Shown here: positions 35,122 to 43,546 of the stretch, piece by piece
Layout: the number at the start of each line of letters is the position of its first letter
Numbering within the stretch: position 1 is the first letter of the stretch
Source: Martinezella tropici
Lineage (GTDB): Bacteria > Pseudomonadota > Alphaproteobacteria > Rhizobiales > Rhizobiaceae
Assembly (NCBI RefSeq): GCF_003287875.1
Contig: NZ_QMKK01000042.1
Span: forward strand, 124,001 to 188,000
Length of the DNA: 64,000 bases
Reading direction: 5' to 3'
Made by a program: the position numbers and the translations under genes
The notes under the pieces: generated by a model
Told to the model about the DNA's origin: nothing
What the model saw: only the letters and a program-made list of their open reading frames with translations
Database searches by the model: none

Positions 35122-35583
35122 AAAGCGCTCTTAATCTGCGCACGCGTCGCCCATTGCTCGCTTGATCCGTTTGCGGGTGCGTTTCCTCTGACCGCCCGCT
35201 TTTTGGCCCGGCCGGTTTTGCCGGGCCATTTTTCCATCATCGTCTCACAGGCGATACAGTCCGAGCTTACTCAATGGTCCCGTTTTGATCCGCAAGGCAT
35301 TGTGTTGCTGGCAACCTCAAAGCAATTGAAGCTCTTGATGAGAATCGAACCGCTGTTTTCGTGTCGCATCCCATATTATCAATGGCTTAGGCATCCGATC
35401 CGGCATAGTCGGATTTATGGAACCGGCGTGCACCTTGGACTCGGTTGAAGGATCGGAGCCCGCTGTAAACCTCCAGGAATATGACGATTGAAGCACATTA
35501 TACCTGGGCATCGCGGTCTTTCAGATTCGTTCCCTGCGCTTTGGCGATGGGCGCTCAGCCTGCTGGCGGAAAGCCCCGACAGA
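35122..35583. other. 462-base region after the DMT remnant
   Basis: Apart from the terminator at 35204-35233, nothing is recognised. Short frames on both strands have no domain or ribosome site. It may contain decayed parts of the transporter gene. Confidence 0.4.
35204..35233 (+). terminator. Rho-independent terminator
   Basis: Arms TGGCCCGG and CCGGGCCA form a perfect 8-bp stem with a 9-base loop, followed directly by TTTTT. Its orientation serves plus-strand transcription from the truncated DMT gene. Confidence 0.75.
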
Positions 35584-36210
35584 TCAGGCCGCTTTCTCAG
35601 GCATGTTCGCCAATCGATAGGCGATCAGGTCCTCGATGGTGATCAAGTGAAGATGGTGACGTTCGGCAAAGATCTCGAGTTCCGGAAGTCGGGCCATCGT
35701 GCCGTCGTCGTTCGCTACTTCGCAGATGACGCCGGCCGGCGAAAGGCCTGCAATCCGAGCCAAATCCACGGCTGCTTCCGTGTGCCCCGGACGCGACAAG
35801 ACGCCATTTGGATGGGCGCGAAGAGGGAAAATATGACCAGGACGGGCAAATTCCTCCGGGCGTACACCATCCCTGACGAGAGCTTGGACGGTTGCTGCTC
35901 TGTCAGCGGCGGATATTCCGGTGGTCGTTCCGGGGATGTAGTCGACCGAAACGGTGAAGGCGGTCTTGAGGACTTCGGTGTTGCGCGGCACCATCAACGG
36001 AATGTCGAGTTCGTCGAGCCTCTCACCCTCCATCGGAACGCAGATGAGACCGCGGGCATGGTTCATCATGAAGGCGATCGCCTGCGGTGTGACCGCTTCC
36101 GCAGCAATCACCAGATCGCCTTCGTTTTCGCGGTCGCGATCATCCACAACTACGATGATCTCGCCCCGCGCAATCGCAGCGATCGCATCTTCAATTTTCG
36201 AAATTGCCAT
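35584..36210 (-). CDS. ribB: 3,4-dihydroxy-2-butanone-4-phosphate synthase
   Basis: This 208-residue protein starts MAISKIEDAIAAIARGEIIV with the signature VVVDDRDRENEGDLVIAAEA (acidic metal and substrate residues), HARGLICVPMEG, DYIPGTTTGISAADRAATVQ and RPGHIFPLRAHPNGVLSRPG followed by HTEAAVD. It converts ribulose-5-phosphate to the four-carbon riboflavin precursor and formate. No GTP-cyclohydrolase II domain follows, so it is monofunctional. The open frame continues upstream through the riboswitch but ATG 36210 is the coding start. An FMN riboswitch precedes it. It is probably a paralogous or accessory copy. Confidence 0.96.
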   Translation of the reverse strand: MAISKIEDAIAAIARGEIIVVVDDRDRENEGDLVIAAEAVTPQAIAFMMNHARGLICVPMEGERLDELDIPLMVPRNTEVLKTAFTVSVDYIPGTTTGISAADRAATVQALVRDGVRPEEFARPGHIFPLRAHPNGVLSRPGHTEAAVDLARIAGLSPAGVICEVANDDGTMARLPELEIFAERHHLHLITIEDLIAYRLANMPEKAA

Positions 36211-36328
36211 TTTCCTGCCTTTCAAGGGTTGCCGTTCGAAACGGCGTGCATGGCCGGTCAAAGCCACCATTTTCCCTTGGGCGAACAAGCATGTGAACGC
36301 CGCCACGACGCGGCGTCTCCTGCGTTGC

Positions 36329-36465
36329 TCTCTTCCATCCGGACTATACCGTCGGCTCCGGCATCTCACCGGATCTGCTGACCCTTCCGAGGGCTCGGAA
36401 GGCGCTCGCGGGCTCGAGGAAACTCCCCATACCGCCGGTGGGGAATTACACCCCGCCCTGAGAAC
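36329..36465 (-). ncRNA. FMN riboswitch (RFN element) controlling ribB
   Basis: Read on the minus strand, the conserved blocks occur in order: AGGGCGGGGTGTAATTCC, CCCCACCGGCGGTAT, AGCCCGCGAGCG, a variable GC arm (CCTTCCGAGCCCTCGGAAGG), GGTCAGCAGATCCGGTGA, and CCGGAGCCGACGGTATAG ending in TCCGGATGGAAGAG. These make the multi-branched FMN aptamer. A further 7-bp hairpin (arms ACGCCGC and GCGGCGT, 36297-36316) lies between aptamer and gene and may belong to the expression platform. FMN binding should lower ribB expression. Confidence 0.95.
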
Positions 36466-36569
36466 AATTGAAAGATAAGGGATCAATGCCTCATTCCGCA
36501 AGAGGCTTTGATCGCCAAATCGTCGAGAATCCGATCCGCCCAATGAACGCACCGTTCCTCATTGTCGAA

Positions 36570-37352
36570 CTACGACATGATCAAGCCGCCATCGACATTG
36601 ATCGTCTGGCCGGTGATATAGGCCGCATCGTCGCTGGCAAGGAAAGTGACGAGACCGGCGACGTCCTCTCCAGATCCGGCCCGTTTCATCGGAATGCCCT
36701 CGACCCATTCCTTCATGAGTTCGCCGGGGCCGTAATTGCCCAAGAGCTTGCCCCAAGCCTGGTCGTTATAGGCCCACATGTCGGTTTCGATGATGCCGGG
36801 GCAAAAGGCGTTCACGGTAATGCCGTCTGTCGCGACCTCCTTTGCAAGGCTCTGGGTGATGCCGACCACGCCCATCTTCGATGCCGCGTAATGCGGTGTG
36901 TAGATGAAGCCGTCCCGCGCCTGGCCGGAAGCGGTATTGATGATGCGGCCGCCGCGGCCATGTTTGCGCATGCGGGCAATCGCCTCCTGGGCGCAGAGGA
37001 AGACGCCCTTGGTGTTGACCGCCATGACCTTGTCCCATTCGCCCTCGGTCATGTCCTCGATGCGGGCAATGGTGATGACGCCGGCATTCTGGATGGAAAC
37101 ATCGACGGCGCCGAAGGCTGTCTCGGCCGCCTCGTAGAGACCCTTCACACTGGCCTTGTCGGTCACGTCACCGACGAAGGAAATCGCCTTTCCGCCGTCA
37201 GCCCTGATCGCATCGGCGACCGTATGGACGGAATCCTCATTGGCCGAGACTACGAGATTGGCGCCCTCGCGCGCGAACCGTCTGGCTATCGCGGCCCCGA
37301 TGCCGCGGCTTGCGCCGGTGATGACGACAGTCTTGTTTTCGAAGCGTTGCAT
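36570..37352 (-). CDS. SDR-family dehydrogenase of the sugar/polyol locus (distal)
   Basis: This 260-residue classical SDR has nucleotide motif TGASRGIGAA (residues about 12-21), NAG motif QNAGVITIARI, and active-site Ser, Tyr and Lys in NTASGQARDGFIYTPHYAASK. The C-terminal GQTINVDGGLIMS is typical. Relatives oxidise polyols or sugars with NAD(P). It is the last gene of the minus-strand operon permease-binding protein-ATPase-SDR-tpi-SDR, 77 bases after tpi, and presumably oxidises the imported substrate or an intermediate. The FMN-riboswitch/ribB unit downstream is separate. Confidence 0.92.
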   Translation of the reverse strand: MQRFENKTVVITGASRGIGAAIARRFAREGANLVVSANEDSVHTVADAIRADGGKAISFVGDVTDKASVKGLYEAAETAFGAVDVSIQNAGVITIARIEDMTEGEWDKVMAVNTKGVFLCAQEAIARMRKHGRGGRIINTASGQARDGFIYTPHYAASKMGVVGITQSLAKEVATDGITVNAFCPGIIETDMWAYNDQAWGKLLGNYGPGELMKEWVEGIPMKRAGSGEDVAGLVTFLASDDAAYITGQTINVDGGLIMS

Positions 37353-37429
37353 TCTCTATTCCTTTCGCGATGACAGCCACGCCAGGCGCCGGCTCAAGGG
37401 GCCGATCGCCCTGCCTGTTGCTGGCGATT

Positions 37430-38167
37430 TCAAGCGGCCGCCGTAATAATCCCGGCAAACTCCGATGCCTTCAGCGACGCGCCTCCGACGAGAGCGCCAT
37501 CGACGTTGGAAACGCCGAAGATCGCCTTTGCATTCGACGCCTTGACCGAGCCGCCATAGAGGATTCTGACACCCAGCCCATTTTCTCCCAGCCGCTTTTC
37601 AAGCGCCTGGCGGATAGACGAATGCATCTCCTCGATCTGCTCGAGAGTCGGAACCAGTCCTGTTCCGATCGCCCATACAGGTTCATAGGCGATCACCGTG
37701 TTCGAACTGGTTGCGGTGTTGGGAATTGATGCTTCTAGCTGGGCACAAACCACTTCGATCGCCCTGCCCTCGTCCCGTTCCGCACGTGTCTCCCCGACGC
37801 AAATGATGCTCGTCAGCCCGGCCTGATGGACCGCGATAGCCTTGGCCGCAACTGCGGCATCCGTCTCCCTATAGGCCGAGCGCCGCTCGGAATGTCCCAG
37901 AATTACGAAACGAGCACCGATTTCGGCGAGCATCTCGGCGGAAACATCTCCGGTATAGGCGCCTGAGGGCTGCGCGTGGCAATCCTGTGCCCCAATGGCA
38001 ATCCTTGACCCTCCCACCCGTTCGGCTGCTTTCTCGACCAGCGTGAGAGGCGGGCAGACGACGATGTCACATGCCGCCTCGCCCGTAATTCCCTTCAGCG
38101 CCTCGATCTCAGCTAGGGAGGAAGCGAGACCGTTCATTTTCCAGTTGCCGGCAATCAGTTTCTTCAT
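37430..38167 (-). CDS. tpiA: Triosephosphate isomerase (second, catabolic copy)
   Basis: This 245-residue TIM barrel starts MKKLIAGNWKMNG. Catalytic residues are present: Lys10 (NWKMN), His92 (ILGHSERR) and Glu162 (AYEPVWAIGTG), with the phosphate loop LYGGSVKASN and GALVGGASL. It interconverts dihydroxyacetone phosphate and glyceraldehyde-3-phosphate. Its place between two SDR genes in a sugar/polyol operon shows that the pathway yields a triose phosphate, as with the extra TpiB of rhizobial erythritol loci. The ATG at 38167 is preferred to 38194. Confidence 0.96.
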   Translation of the reverse strand: MKKLIAGNWKMNGLASSLAEIEALKGITGEAACDIVVCPPLTLVEKAAERVGGSRIAIGAQDCHAQPSGAYTGDVSAEMLAEIGARFVILGHSERRSAYRETDAAVAAKAIAVHQAGLTSIICVGETRAERDEGRAIEVVCAQLEASIPNTATSSNTVIAYEPVWAIGTGLVPTLEQIEEMHSSIRQALEKRLGENGLGVRILYGGSVKASNAKAIFGVSNVDGALVGGASLKASEFAGIITAAA

Positions 38168-38171
38168 CACA

Positions 38172-38960
38172 TCACCAGCAGCAGAAGCCACCATCGACGA
38201 GGAGATCGACGCCCGTTACGAAGCTCGCGGCATTCGAAAGCAGGAAGACGGCGGGGCCGACCATCTCATCGACCGTTGCCATGCGCTGCATCGGCGTCTG
38301 CTCTTCGAAAAGTTTGGTCTGGTGAACCATTTCCGGACGCGTGTTCATCGGCGTCGCCGTATATCCCGGCGAGATGGTGTTGACGCGGATGCCGCGACCG
38401 ACCCACTCCATCGCCAGCGACTTCGACATGTGGATCACACCGGCTTTTGAGGCGTTGTAATGGGCCTGGCTCAGGCCGCGATTGACAATGACGCCGGACA
38501 TGGAGGCAATATTGACGATCGATCCGCGTCCATTTTTCAGCATGGCGCGCGCTTCTGCCTGGCAGGACAGGAAGACGCCCTTCAGGTTGATGTCCATCAG
38601 CGTCTGGTATTGGTCCTCTTCCATCTCCTCCGCAGGGTTGGCGTTGGCGATACCGGCGGCGTTGACGGCAAGCGTCAAGGCGCCAAGCTCCGCCTCTGTG
38701 CGGGCAATCGCATCCGCAAGAGAAGATTTGCTGGTGACATCAGCCGCGATCTGGATGGAATGGCGACCGGCCGCTTCGATATGCGAAGCCGTGTTCGCTA
38801 GACCATCGTCGGATCGACGGTCCAGAAGCGCGACGTTGGCGCCGCACTGCGCAAGGCCGATTGCGATGCGCTGCCCAATCCCGCTTCCAGCGCCGGTCAC
38901 AAGCGCGACCTGTCCACTAAGATCGAAAAGCTTCGGGGCATTCAGAGTGATGTCGGACAC
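38172..38960 (-). CDS. SDR-family sugar/polyol dehydrogenase (proximal)
   Basis: This 262-residue classical SDR has TGAGSGIGQRIA, NAAGIANANPAE, the catalytic serine in IVNIASMSGVIVNRG and Tyr-Lys in AHYNASKAGVIH, then RGIRVNTISPGYTATPMN and TGVDLLVDGGFCCW. This pattern resembles pentitol and tetritol dehydrogenases (arabinitol or threitol type). It follows the ABC ATPase gene by 20 bases and precedes tpi by 4 bases. It probably oxidises the transported polyol to a ketose; the substrate is unknown. Confidence 0.92.
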   Translation of the reverse strand: MSDITLNAPKLFDLSGQVALVTGAGSGIGQRIAIGLAQCGANVALLDRRSDDGLANTASHIEAAGRHSIQIAADVTSKSSLADAIARTEAELGALTLAVNAAGIANANPAEEMEEDQYQTLMDINLKGVFLSCQAEARAMLKNGRGSIVNIASMSGVIVNRGLSQAHYNASKAGVIHMSKSLAMEWVGRGIRVNTISPGYTATPMNTRPEMVHQTKLFEEQTPMQRMATVDEMVGPAVFLLSNAASFVTGVDLLVDGGFCCW

Positions 38961-38980
38961 CGCTCTTCCTTTCTGTTTGT

Positions 38981-40459
38981 CTAGATTGTCGCGAGTTCCA
39001 TGACAGAGACGTCATTGGCCTCGTCGCGGTTCAAGATACCTGCCTGCTTGCCCTGGGCGAGCACGAGAATGCGGTTTGATACACCGAGAACCTCTTCGAG
39101 ATCGGAGCTGACGACGATGACGGCCACCCCCTGCTTTGCGAGGTTGACGATGATGTCGTAGATGCTGGCGCGCGCGCCGACATCGATGCCTCGGGTCGGC
39201 TCATCGAGGACGACAACTTTGGGATCGCGCATCAGCCACTTTGCGATAACGACCTTCTGCTGGTTGCCGCCTGACAGGTCCGAGGCATATTGCTCGGCCC
39301 GACCTTTGACGCCGAACTTCGCCACAGCCTTCTCGGCGAAAGCACGCTTGATGCGTGATGTGATCCAACGCCCACCGAGCTTGTCGAGATTGGCATAGAT
39401 GATGTTCTCGCTGATGCGATGGCCGACGACGAGGCCCTGCTCCTTACGATCCTCGGGCACCATGACGATGCCCTTGGCGATCGCATCCGCCGGATCGCGA
39501 AGCTTGAGCTCTTCGCCCTCCAGTTTGATCGAACCGGCGCTGATCGGGTCCGCACCGGAAATGGCCCGAACAAGCTCCGTACGACCGGCACCCACAAGAC
39601 CGGCGATGCCGAGGATCTCGCCGGCGCGAACATCGAACGTTACGTTTCGGAAGGAGTCATCAGGCGAGCTCAGTCCTCTGACCTGCAGAACAGGGCGATC
39701 CGTCGGTTCGGGAAGAGCCGGGAACATCCGGTCCAGCGAACGGCCGACCATGCTTTCGACGATCGTGCGAACGGGTGTGGCACTGTCGGCGAACTCCTGG
39801 ACGCGCTCGCCATCGCGCAGGACGACGATGCGATCGGTGATCTGCTTGATCTCCTCCATGCGATGGGAGATGTAGATGATACCGACACCTTCCGAGCGGA
39901 GCTTCCTCACCTGCTCGAACAAGGCCTCGGTCTCCGCCCCGCCAAGTGCAGCGGTTGGTTCATCGAGGATCAGCAGCTTGGCATTGAGCGCCAGCGCCTT
40001 GGCGATTTCGATGAGCTGCTGATTGGCCGTCGACAGGCCCGCGACCTTGCGCGTCGCTGGAATATGCAGGTTCAGGCGAGCAAGTTGTTCCTGCGCACGC
40101 CGAACCATCTGGGGGCGATCGACAGCCCCGTTCTTCATCGGCCATCGACCGATGAAGACATTTTCGGCGATCGAAAGATGCGGCAGGAGCTGCAGTTCCT
40201 GATGGATCAGGACGAGGCCCTTGTCGATCGCCTCGCGTGGAGTGGCTGGGGCATAGGGCTGCCCCAGCCATGTCATTGTTCCCTCCGAGGGTGCGCGCGA
40301 GCCGGCGATAATGCCCGACAAGGTCGACTTGCCGGCCCCGTTTTCGCCGAGAAGCGCGACCACCTCACCTGGATAGATATCAAGGCTGACATTCTTCAGC
40401 ACCTGAAGCGGTCCATAGCGCTTGGATATGCCTCTCAGGGAAAGAACGGGCTCGGTCAC
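38981..40459 (-). CDS. CUT2 sugar ABC transporter ATPase (RbsA-like, two ATPase domains)
   Basis: The 492-residue protein starts at GTG 40459, preceded by GGAGG at 6-base spacing; the longer frame lacks a site. The N-terminal domain has Walker A GENGAGKSTLSG, signature LSTANQQLIEIAKAL and Walker B LLILDEPTAALGG. The C-terminal domain has the degenerate A loop GLVGAGRTELVR and signature LSGGNQQKVVIAKWL. The two-domain arrangement is that of ribose/monosaccharide (CUT2) importers. It powers the permease encoded at 41533-42513 and is followed by the SDR gene. Confidence 0.95.
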   Translation of the reverse strand: MTEPVLSLRGISKRYGPLQVLKNVSLDIYPGEVVALLGENGAGKSTLSGIIAGSRAPSEGTMTWLGQPYAPATPREAIDKGLVLIHQELQLLPHLSIAENVFIGRWPMKNGAVDRPQMVRRAQEQLARLNLHIPATRKVAGLSTANQQLIEIAKALALNAKLLILDEPTAALGGAETEALFEQVRKLRSEGVGIIYISHRMEEIKQITDRIVVLRDGERVQEFADSATPVRTIVESMVGRSLDRMFPALPEPTDRPVLQVRGLSSPDDSFRNVTFDVRAGEILGIAGLVGAGRTELVRAISGADPISAGSIKLEGEELKLRDPADAIAKGIVMVPEDRKEQGLVVGHRISENIIYANLDKLGGRWITSRIKRAFAEKAVAKFGVKGRAEQYASDLSGGNQQKVVIAKWLMRDPKVVVLDEPTRGIDVGARASIYDIIVNLAKQGVAVIVVSSDLEEVLGVSNRILVLAQGKQAGILNRDEANDVSVMELATI

Positions 40460-40487
40460 GGCGCACCTCCGCAAGATTTCAGGACCA

Positions 40488-41417
40488 TTACGGATGGTTG
40501 GCGATGAAGCCGGCCACGTTTTCCTTGGTCGTCAGCGTCGCGTCCATCAATTGCACCGCAGGCACCTTCTCGCCGGCGACGAGCTTGACGGCATTGGCGA
40601 CCGCATCGCGGCCCATCTTCTGCGTCTGCTGGGTCGCAGTGACGTCGAAGACACCCTTGCTGAGCGCTTCCAGAGCTGCCGTATCGCCATCGAAGCCGCC
40701 AACGACGATCTTCTGGGACGGGTTTGCGACCTTGATCGCCTGTGCGGCGCCAAGTGCAAGTGCATCGGCCTGAGCAAACACGATCGATACATCCGGATTT
40801 GCCTGCAGCATGTTCTGCATGATCTGGAAGCCCTCGTCCTGGGCCCACATGTTGGAATATTGCTCGGCAACCACCTTCACGCCGGGATTTGCCTTTAGCG
40901 ATTCAGCGCAACCCTTGCTGCGGTCGACCTCAGGCGTCGTGCCCTTCTGACCGTGAATGATCACCATCTTGCCCTTACCGCCGGCCTGCTTGAGGATGTA
41001 GTCGCAAACGGCCTTGGCCGACGCGACGGAATCCGTTGCAAGGAAGGTGTCGCCAGGCGCGCCGTCGGCATTGCGGTCGACGTTGACGACGGGAATACCG
41101 GCATTCTTAGCGAGCTTTACGGGAATACTCGCCGCCGCAGCACCAGCCGGAATGTAGATCAGGGCATCGATATTCTGGGTGAGCAGATCCTGAATCTGGT
41201 TGATCTGCGTCGGACCATCCCCCTTGGCATCCACCGTTACGACCTGAATGCCACGCTTCTTGGCTTCATCCTCGACGGACTGCTTGATTTGGTTGAAGAA
41301 GTTTGCCTGCAGGTTTGCGACGGCAAGGCCGATCTTCTTGGTGTCTTTTGCCTGAACAGAACCCAACGACATCGCCAGCACGGCGGCCGAGGCCAGAAGA
41401 ATGCGCGCAAGTTTCAT
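40488..41417 (-). CDS. CUT2 sugar-binding protein (RbsB-like)
   Basis: This 309-residue periplasmic protein has signal MKLARILLASAAVLAMSLGS cleaved near VQAKDTKK, and the type I binding fold (KKIGLAVANLQANFFNQIKQ; IDALIYIPAGAAAASIPV; GIPVVNVDRNADGAPGDTFL; VFAQADALALGAAQAI). AGGAGG precedes ATG 41417. Ligands of this family are pentoses, hexoses or small polyols. It is the second gene of the operon. Confidence 0.95.
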   Translation of the reverse strand: MKLARILLASAAVLAMSLGSVQAKDTKKIGLAVANLQANFFNQIKQSVEDEAKKRGIQVVTVDAKGDGPTQINQIQDLLTQNIDALIYIPAGAAAASIPVKLAKNAGIPVVNVDRNADGAPGDTFLATDSVASAKAVCDYILKQAGGKGKMVIIHGQKGTTPEVDRSKGCAESLKANPGVKVVAEQYSNMWAQDEGFQIMQNMLQANPDVSIVFAQADALALGAAQAIKVANPSQKIVVGGFDGDTAALEALSKGVFDVTATQQTQKMGRDAVANAVKLVAGEKVPAVQLMDATLTTKENVAGFIANHP

Positions 41418-41532
41418 TTCATTTCCTCCTTTTTTGTGAACCCTTGGGCATATCCTCCCCCTCGGGCAAATGATCCGCTCCAAACCTCTCGGAGAGGAAA
41501 TCGCTGGGATCCGCCGAACGCGGACCCGAATG

Positions 41533-42513
41533 TCAGGCCCGTCGCCTGCGGATCGTCTCGGCACCGACCGCAAGCACGATGACGATGCCGATGATAACCT
41601 GCTGCAGGAATGGCGAGACGTTGAGCAGATTGAGGCCATTGCGCAGGACACCGATGATCAGGACGCCGATCAGCGTGCCGCCGATACCGCCCGATCCACC
41701 GGAAAGCGAAGTGCCGCCAATCACGACAGCCGCAATCGTATCGAGCTCATATCCAAAGCCGCTGGACGGCTGAACGGAGTCGAGACGAGCCGCCAGCACG
41801 ATGCCGGCCAGACCGGCAAGGACTGCGCTTGCGACATAGACCGCAATCGTCACGAGCTGAACATTGATGCCGGCAAGACGAGCCACTTCCGGATTGCCGC
41901 CCACGGCATAAAGCATGCGACCTTCCGAGCGGAAGTGAAGGAACACCCAGGCCACGGCGACGACCGCCAGCATCAGGAAGACCGTTGCCGTCAGCACGCC
42001 GAAATGGCGATCGATCGCGAGCATCATGAACCAGTCGGGAAATCCGACGATCTGCTGCCCGTCCGTAATCATGTTCGCGACGCCGCGCGCGGCTGACATC
42101 ATCGCCAATGTCGCGATAAAAGCCGGGACCCTGAAGAGGGTGACGAGAAATCCGACGATCAGCCCGCTGACCGCGGAGGCGACGAGCGCGACGGCAATCC
42201 CTGCGACAAGCGGCAGGCCGGCGATATTTGCCGTCCAGCCCATGACCATCATGGACAGCGCAAGAACCGAACCGACGGAAAGGTCGATGCCGCCGATCAG
42301 GATGACGAAGGTCATGCCGACGGCCATGATCCCAAGCACAGTGATCTGATCGAGAATGTTGAGGCCGTTGCGGAGCGAAAGAAACGCATCGGTGCTGAGG
42401 CTCAAGAAAACGCAAAGAGCGAGCAATCCGACAAGCGGTCCGGTAGCGCCGGTGAGCTTTTTCAGCCATGTCACGGACGGACGCTTTTCTTCGCTGACGT
42501 TGATCGCCACCAT
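41533..42513 (-). CDS. CUT2 sugar ABC transporter permease (RbsC-like)
   Basis: This 326-residue protein with about ten hydrophobic segments carries the RbsC hallmarks ITVLGIMAVGMTFVILIGGI then DLSVGSVLALS, and GGTSLSGGSGGIGGTLIGVL near the C-terminus. Tandem ATGs at 42516 and 42513 and a GTG at 42510 all follow GGGAGG; 42513 is taken as the best spaced ATG. It is the first gene of the minus-strand operon and divergent from the transketolase genes. Confidence 0.94.
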   Translation of the reverse strand: MVAINVSEEKRPSVTWLKKLTGATGPLVGLLALCVFLSLSTDAFLSLRNGLNILDQITVLGIMAVGMTFVILIGGIDLSVGSVLALSMMVMGWTANIAGLPLVAGIAVALVASAVSGLIVGFLVTLFRVPAFIATLAMMSAARGVANMITDGQQIVGFPDWFMMLAIDRHFGVLTATVFLMLAVVAVAWVFLHFRSEGRMLYAVGGNPEVARLAGINVQLVTIAVYVASAVLAGLAGIVLAARLDSVQPSSGFGYELDTIAAVVIGGTSLSGGSGGIGGTLIGVLIIGVLRNGLNLLNVSPFLQQVIIGIVIVLAVGAETIRRRRA

Positions 42514-42571
42514 CATTCCTCCCAGAGACCTGAGGCTAGCGGCCATGCCTGGCGGCTAGGTTTTCAAACTA

Positions 42572-42586
42572 GAATATTTATTCACA
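42572..42586. promoter_or_regulatory. Candidate SorC operator half-site (permease side)
   Basis: GAATATTTATTCACA matches 14 of 15 bases of GAATATTTATGCACA at 42712-42726. It lies just downstream of a possible minus-strand promoter (TTGACA at 42623-42628 and TAATGC at 42600-42605, 17-base spacing), so binding would block the transporter operon. Confidence 0.45.
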
Positions 42587-42690
42587 CATGCTGGAAAATG
42601 CATTACCAACTCACCTTGGCGCTGTCAACCGAGTCTTTTCGGCCTGTTTTGACAACAACTCATCCACGGGGGCTTGACTAACGACCCTCC

Positions 42691-42726
42691 TGTGCAAAAA
42701 TATAAATAGATGAATATTTATGCACA
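42691..42726. promoter_or_regulatory. Candidate SorC operator dyad (transketolase side)
   Basis: The left arm TGTGCAAAAATATA and right arm AATATTTATGCACA are complementary at 12 of 14 positions across an 8-base spacer. The dyad covers the expected -10 region of a plus-strand promoter (TTGACT at 42674-42679) and ends just before the transketolase ribosome site. The SorC regulator encoded at the end of this operon is the obvious candidate binder. Confidence 0.5.
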
Positions 42727-42736
42727 AGAGGAAATG

Positions 42737-43546
42737 ATGGAGCCTTCCGAACTTGAACGCGTTGCTCGGCAGATACGTCTGCGAGACCTCCAGGCAGTCT
42801 ACGAGGCAGGGGCCGGACATATCGGCGGCGAGATGTCCGTAATCGATCTCCTGACCGCGCTGTATTTCCGCGTGCTGCGTATCTGGCCGGATCAGCCGAA
42901 ACATCCCGATCGGGACAGGTTTGTGCTTTCGAAGGGGCATACTGCATGCGCGCTCTATGTCACTCTGGCGAAACGCGGCTTCATTCCGGAAGACGAGATT
43001 TCAACGTTCCTGAAGCCGCATTCGCGGCTCAATGGCCACCCCAATTGCAACAAGGTGCCGGGCGTCGAAACCAATACTGGTCCTCTCGGGCACGGCCTGC
43101 CGGTTGCGGTTGGCATGGCCAAGGCGGCGAAACTATCGGGCGCCGGCTACCATACCTACGTGATCACCGGCGACGGCGAGATGCAGGAGGGCTCCAACTG
43201 GGAGGCGATCATGGCCGCGGCGCAGTTCCGGCTTGATAACCTCACCCTGATCGTCGACCACAACCGTTTCCAGCAGGGAGCGGCACTTTCGGATACGAAC
43301 GACATCGCGCCGCTTCGCCCGAAGCTCGAAGCCTTTGGCTGGGACGTCAGCGAAATCGACGGCAACAACATGCATGAGGTCGTCCCGGCGCTCGAGCGCC
43401 GAAGCGATCGTCCCCACTGCATTGTGGCCCACACCAACAAGGGACACGGAATCTCTTTCATGCAGGACCGCGTCGACTGGCACCACAAGGTTCCGAACAA
43501 GGAACAGTACGAAGTCGCATTGGCAGAATTGTCGGAGGCACTTTAA
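42737..43546 (+). CDS. Transketolase, N-terminal (TPP-binding) subunit
   Basis: This 269-residue protein covers only the first half of a transketolase. His28 (GAGHIGGEMS) and the TPP/metal motif GDGEMQEGSNWEA (Asp146) with Asn176 in VDHNRFQQGA are present, as is GPLGHGLPVAVGMAKAA. The ATG at 42737 follows GAGG by 5 bases. The C-terminal half is encoded by the next gene, overlapping by one base, so the enzyme is a two-subunit type. Known split enzymes of this kind next to an FGGY kinase include apulose-4-phosphate transketolase. It transfers a two-carbon ketol unit between sugar phosphates. Confidence 0.93.
   Translation: MEPSELERVARQIRLRDLQAVYEAGAGHIGGEMSVIDLLTALYFRVLRIWPDQPKHPDRDRFVLSKGHTACALYVTLAKRGFIPEDEISTFLKPHSRLNGHPNCNKVPGVETNTGPLGHGLPVAVGMAKAAKLSGAGYHTYVITGDGEMQEGSNWEAIMAAAQFRLDNLTLIVDHNRFQQGAALSDTNDIAPLRPKLEAFGWDVSEIDGNNMHEVVPALERRSDRPHCIVAHTNKGHGISFMQDRVDWHHKVPNKEQYEVALAELSEAL

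Noticed and set aside
36211..36552. Upstream extension of the ribB reading frame
   Set aside because: It reads through the FMN riboswitch; the conserved protein begins at ATG 36210.
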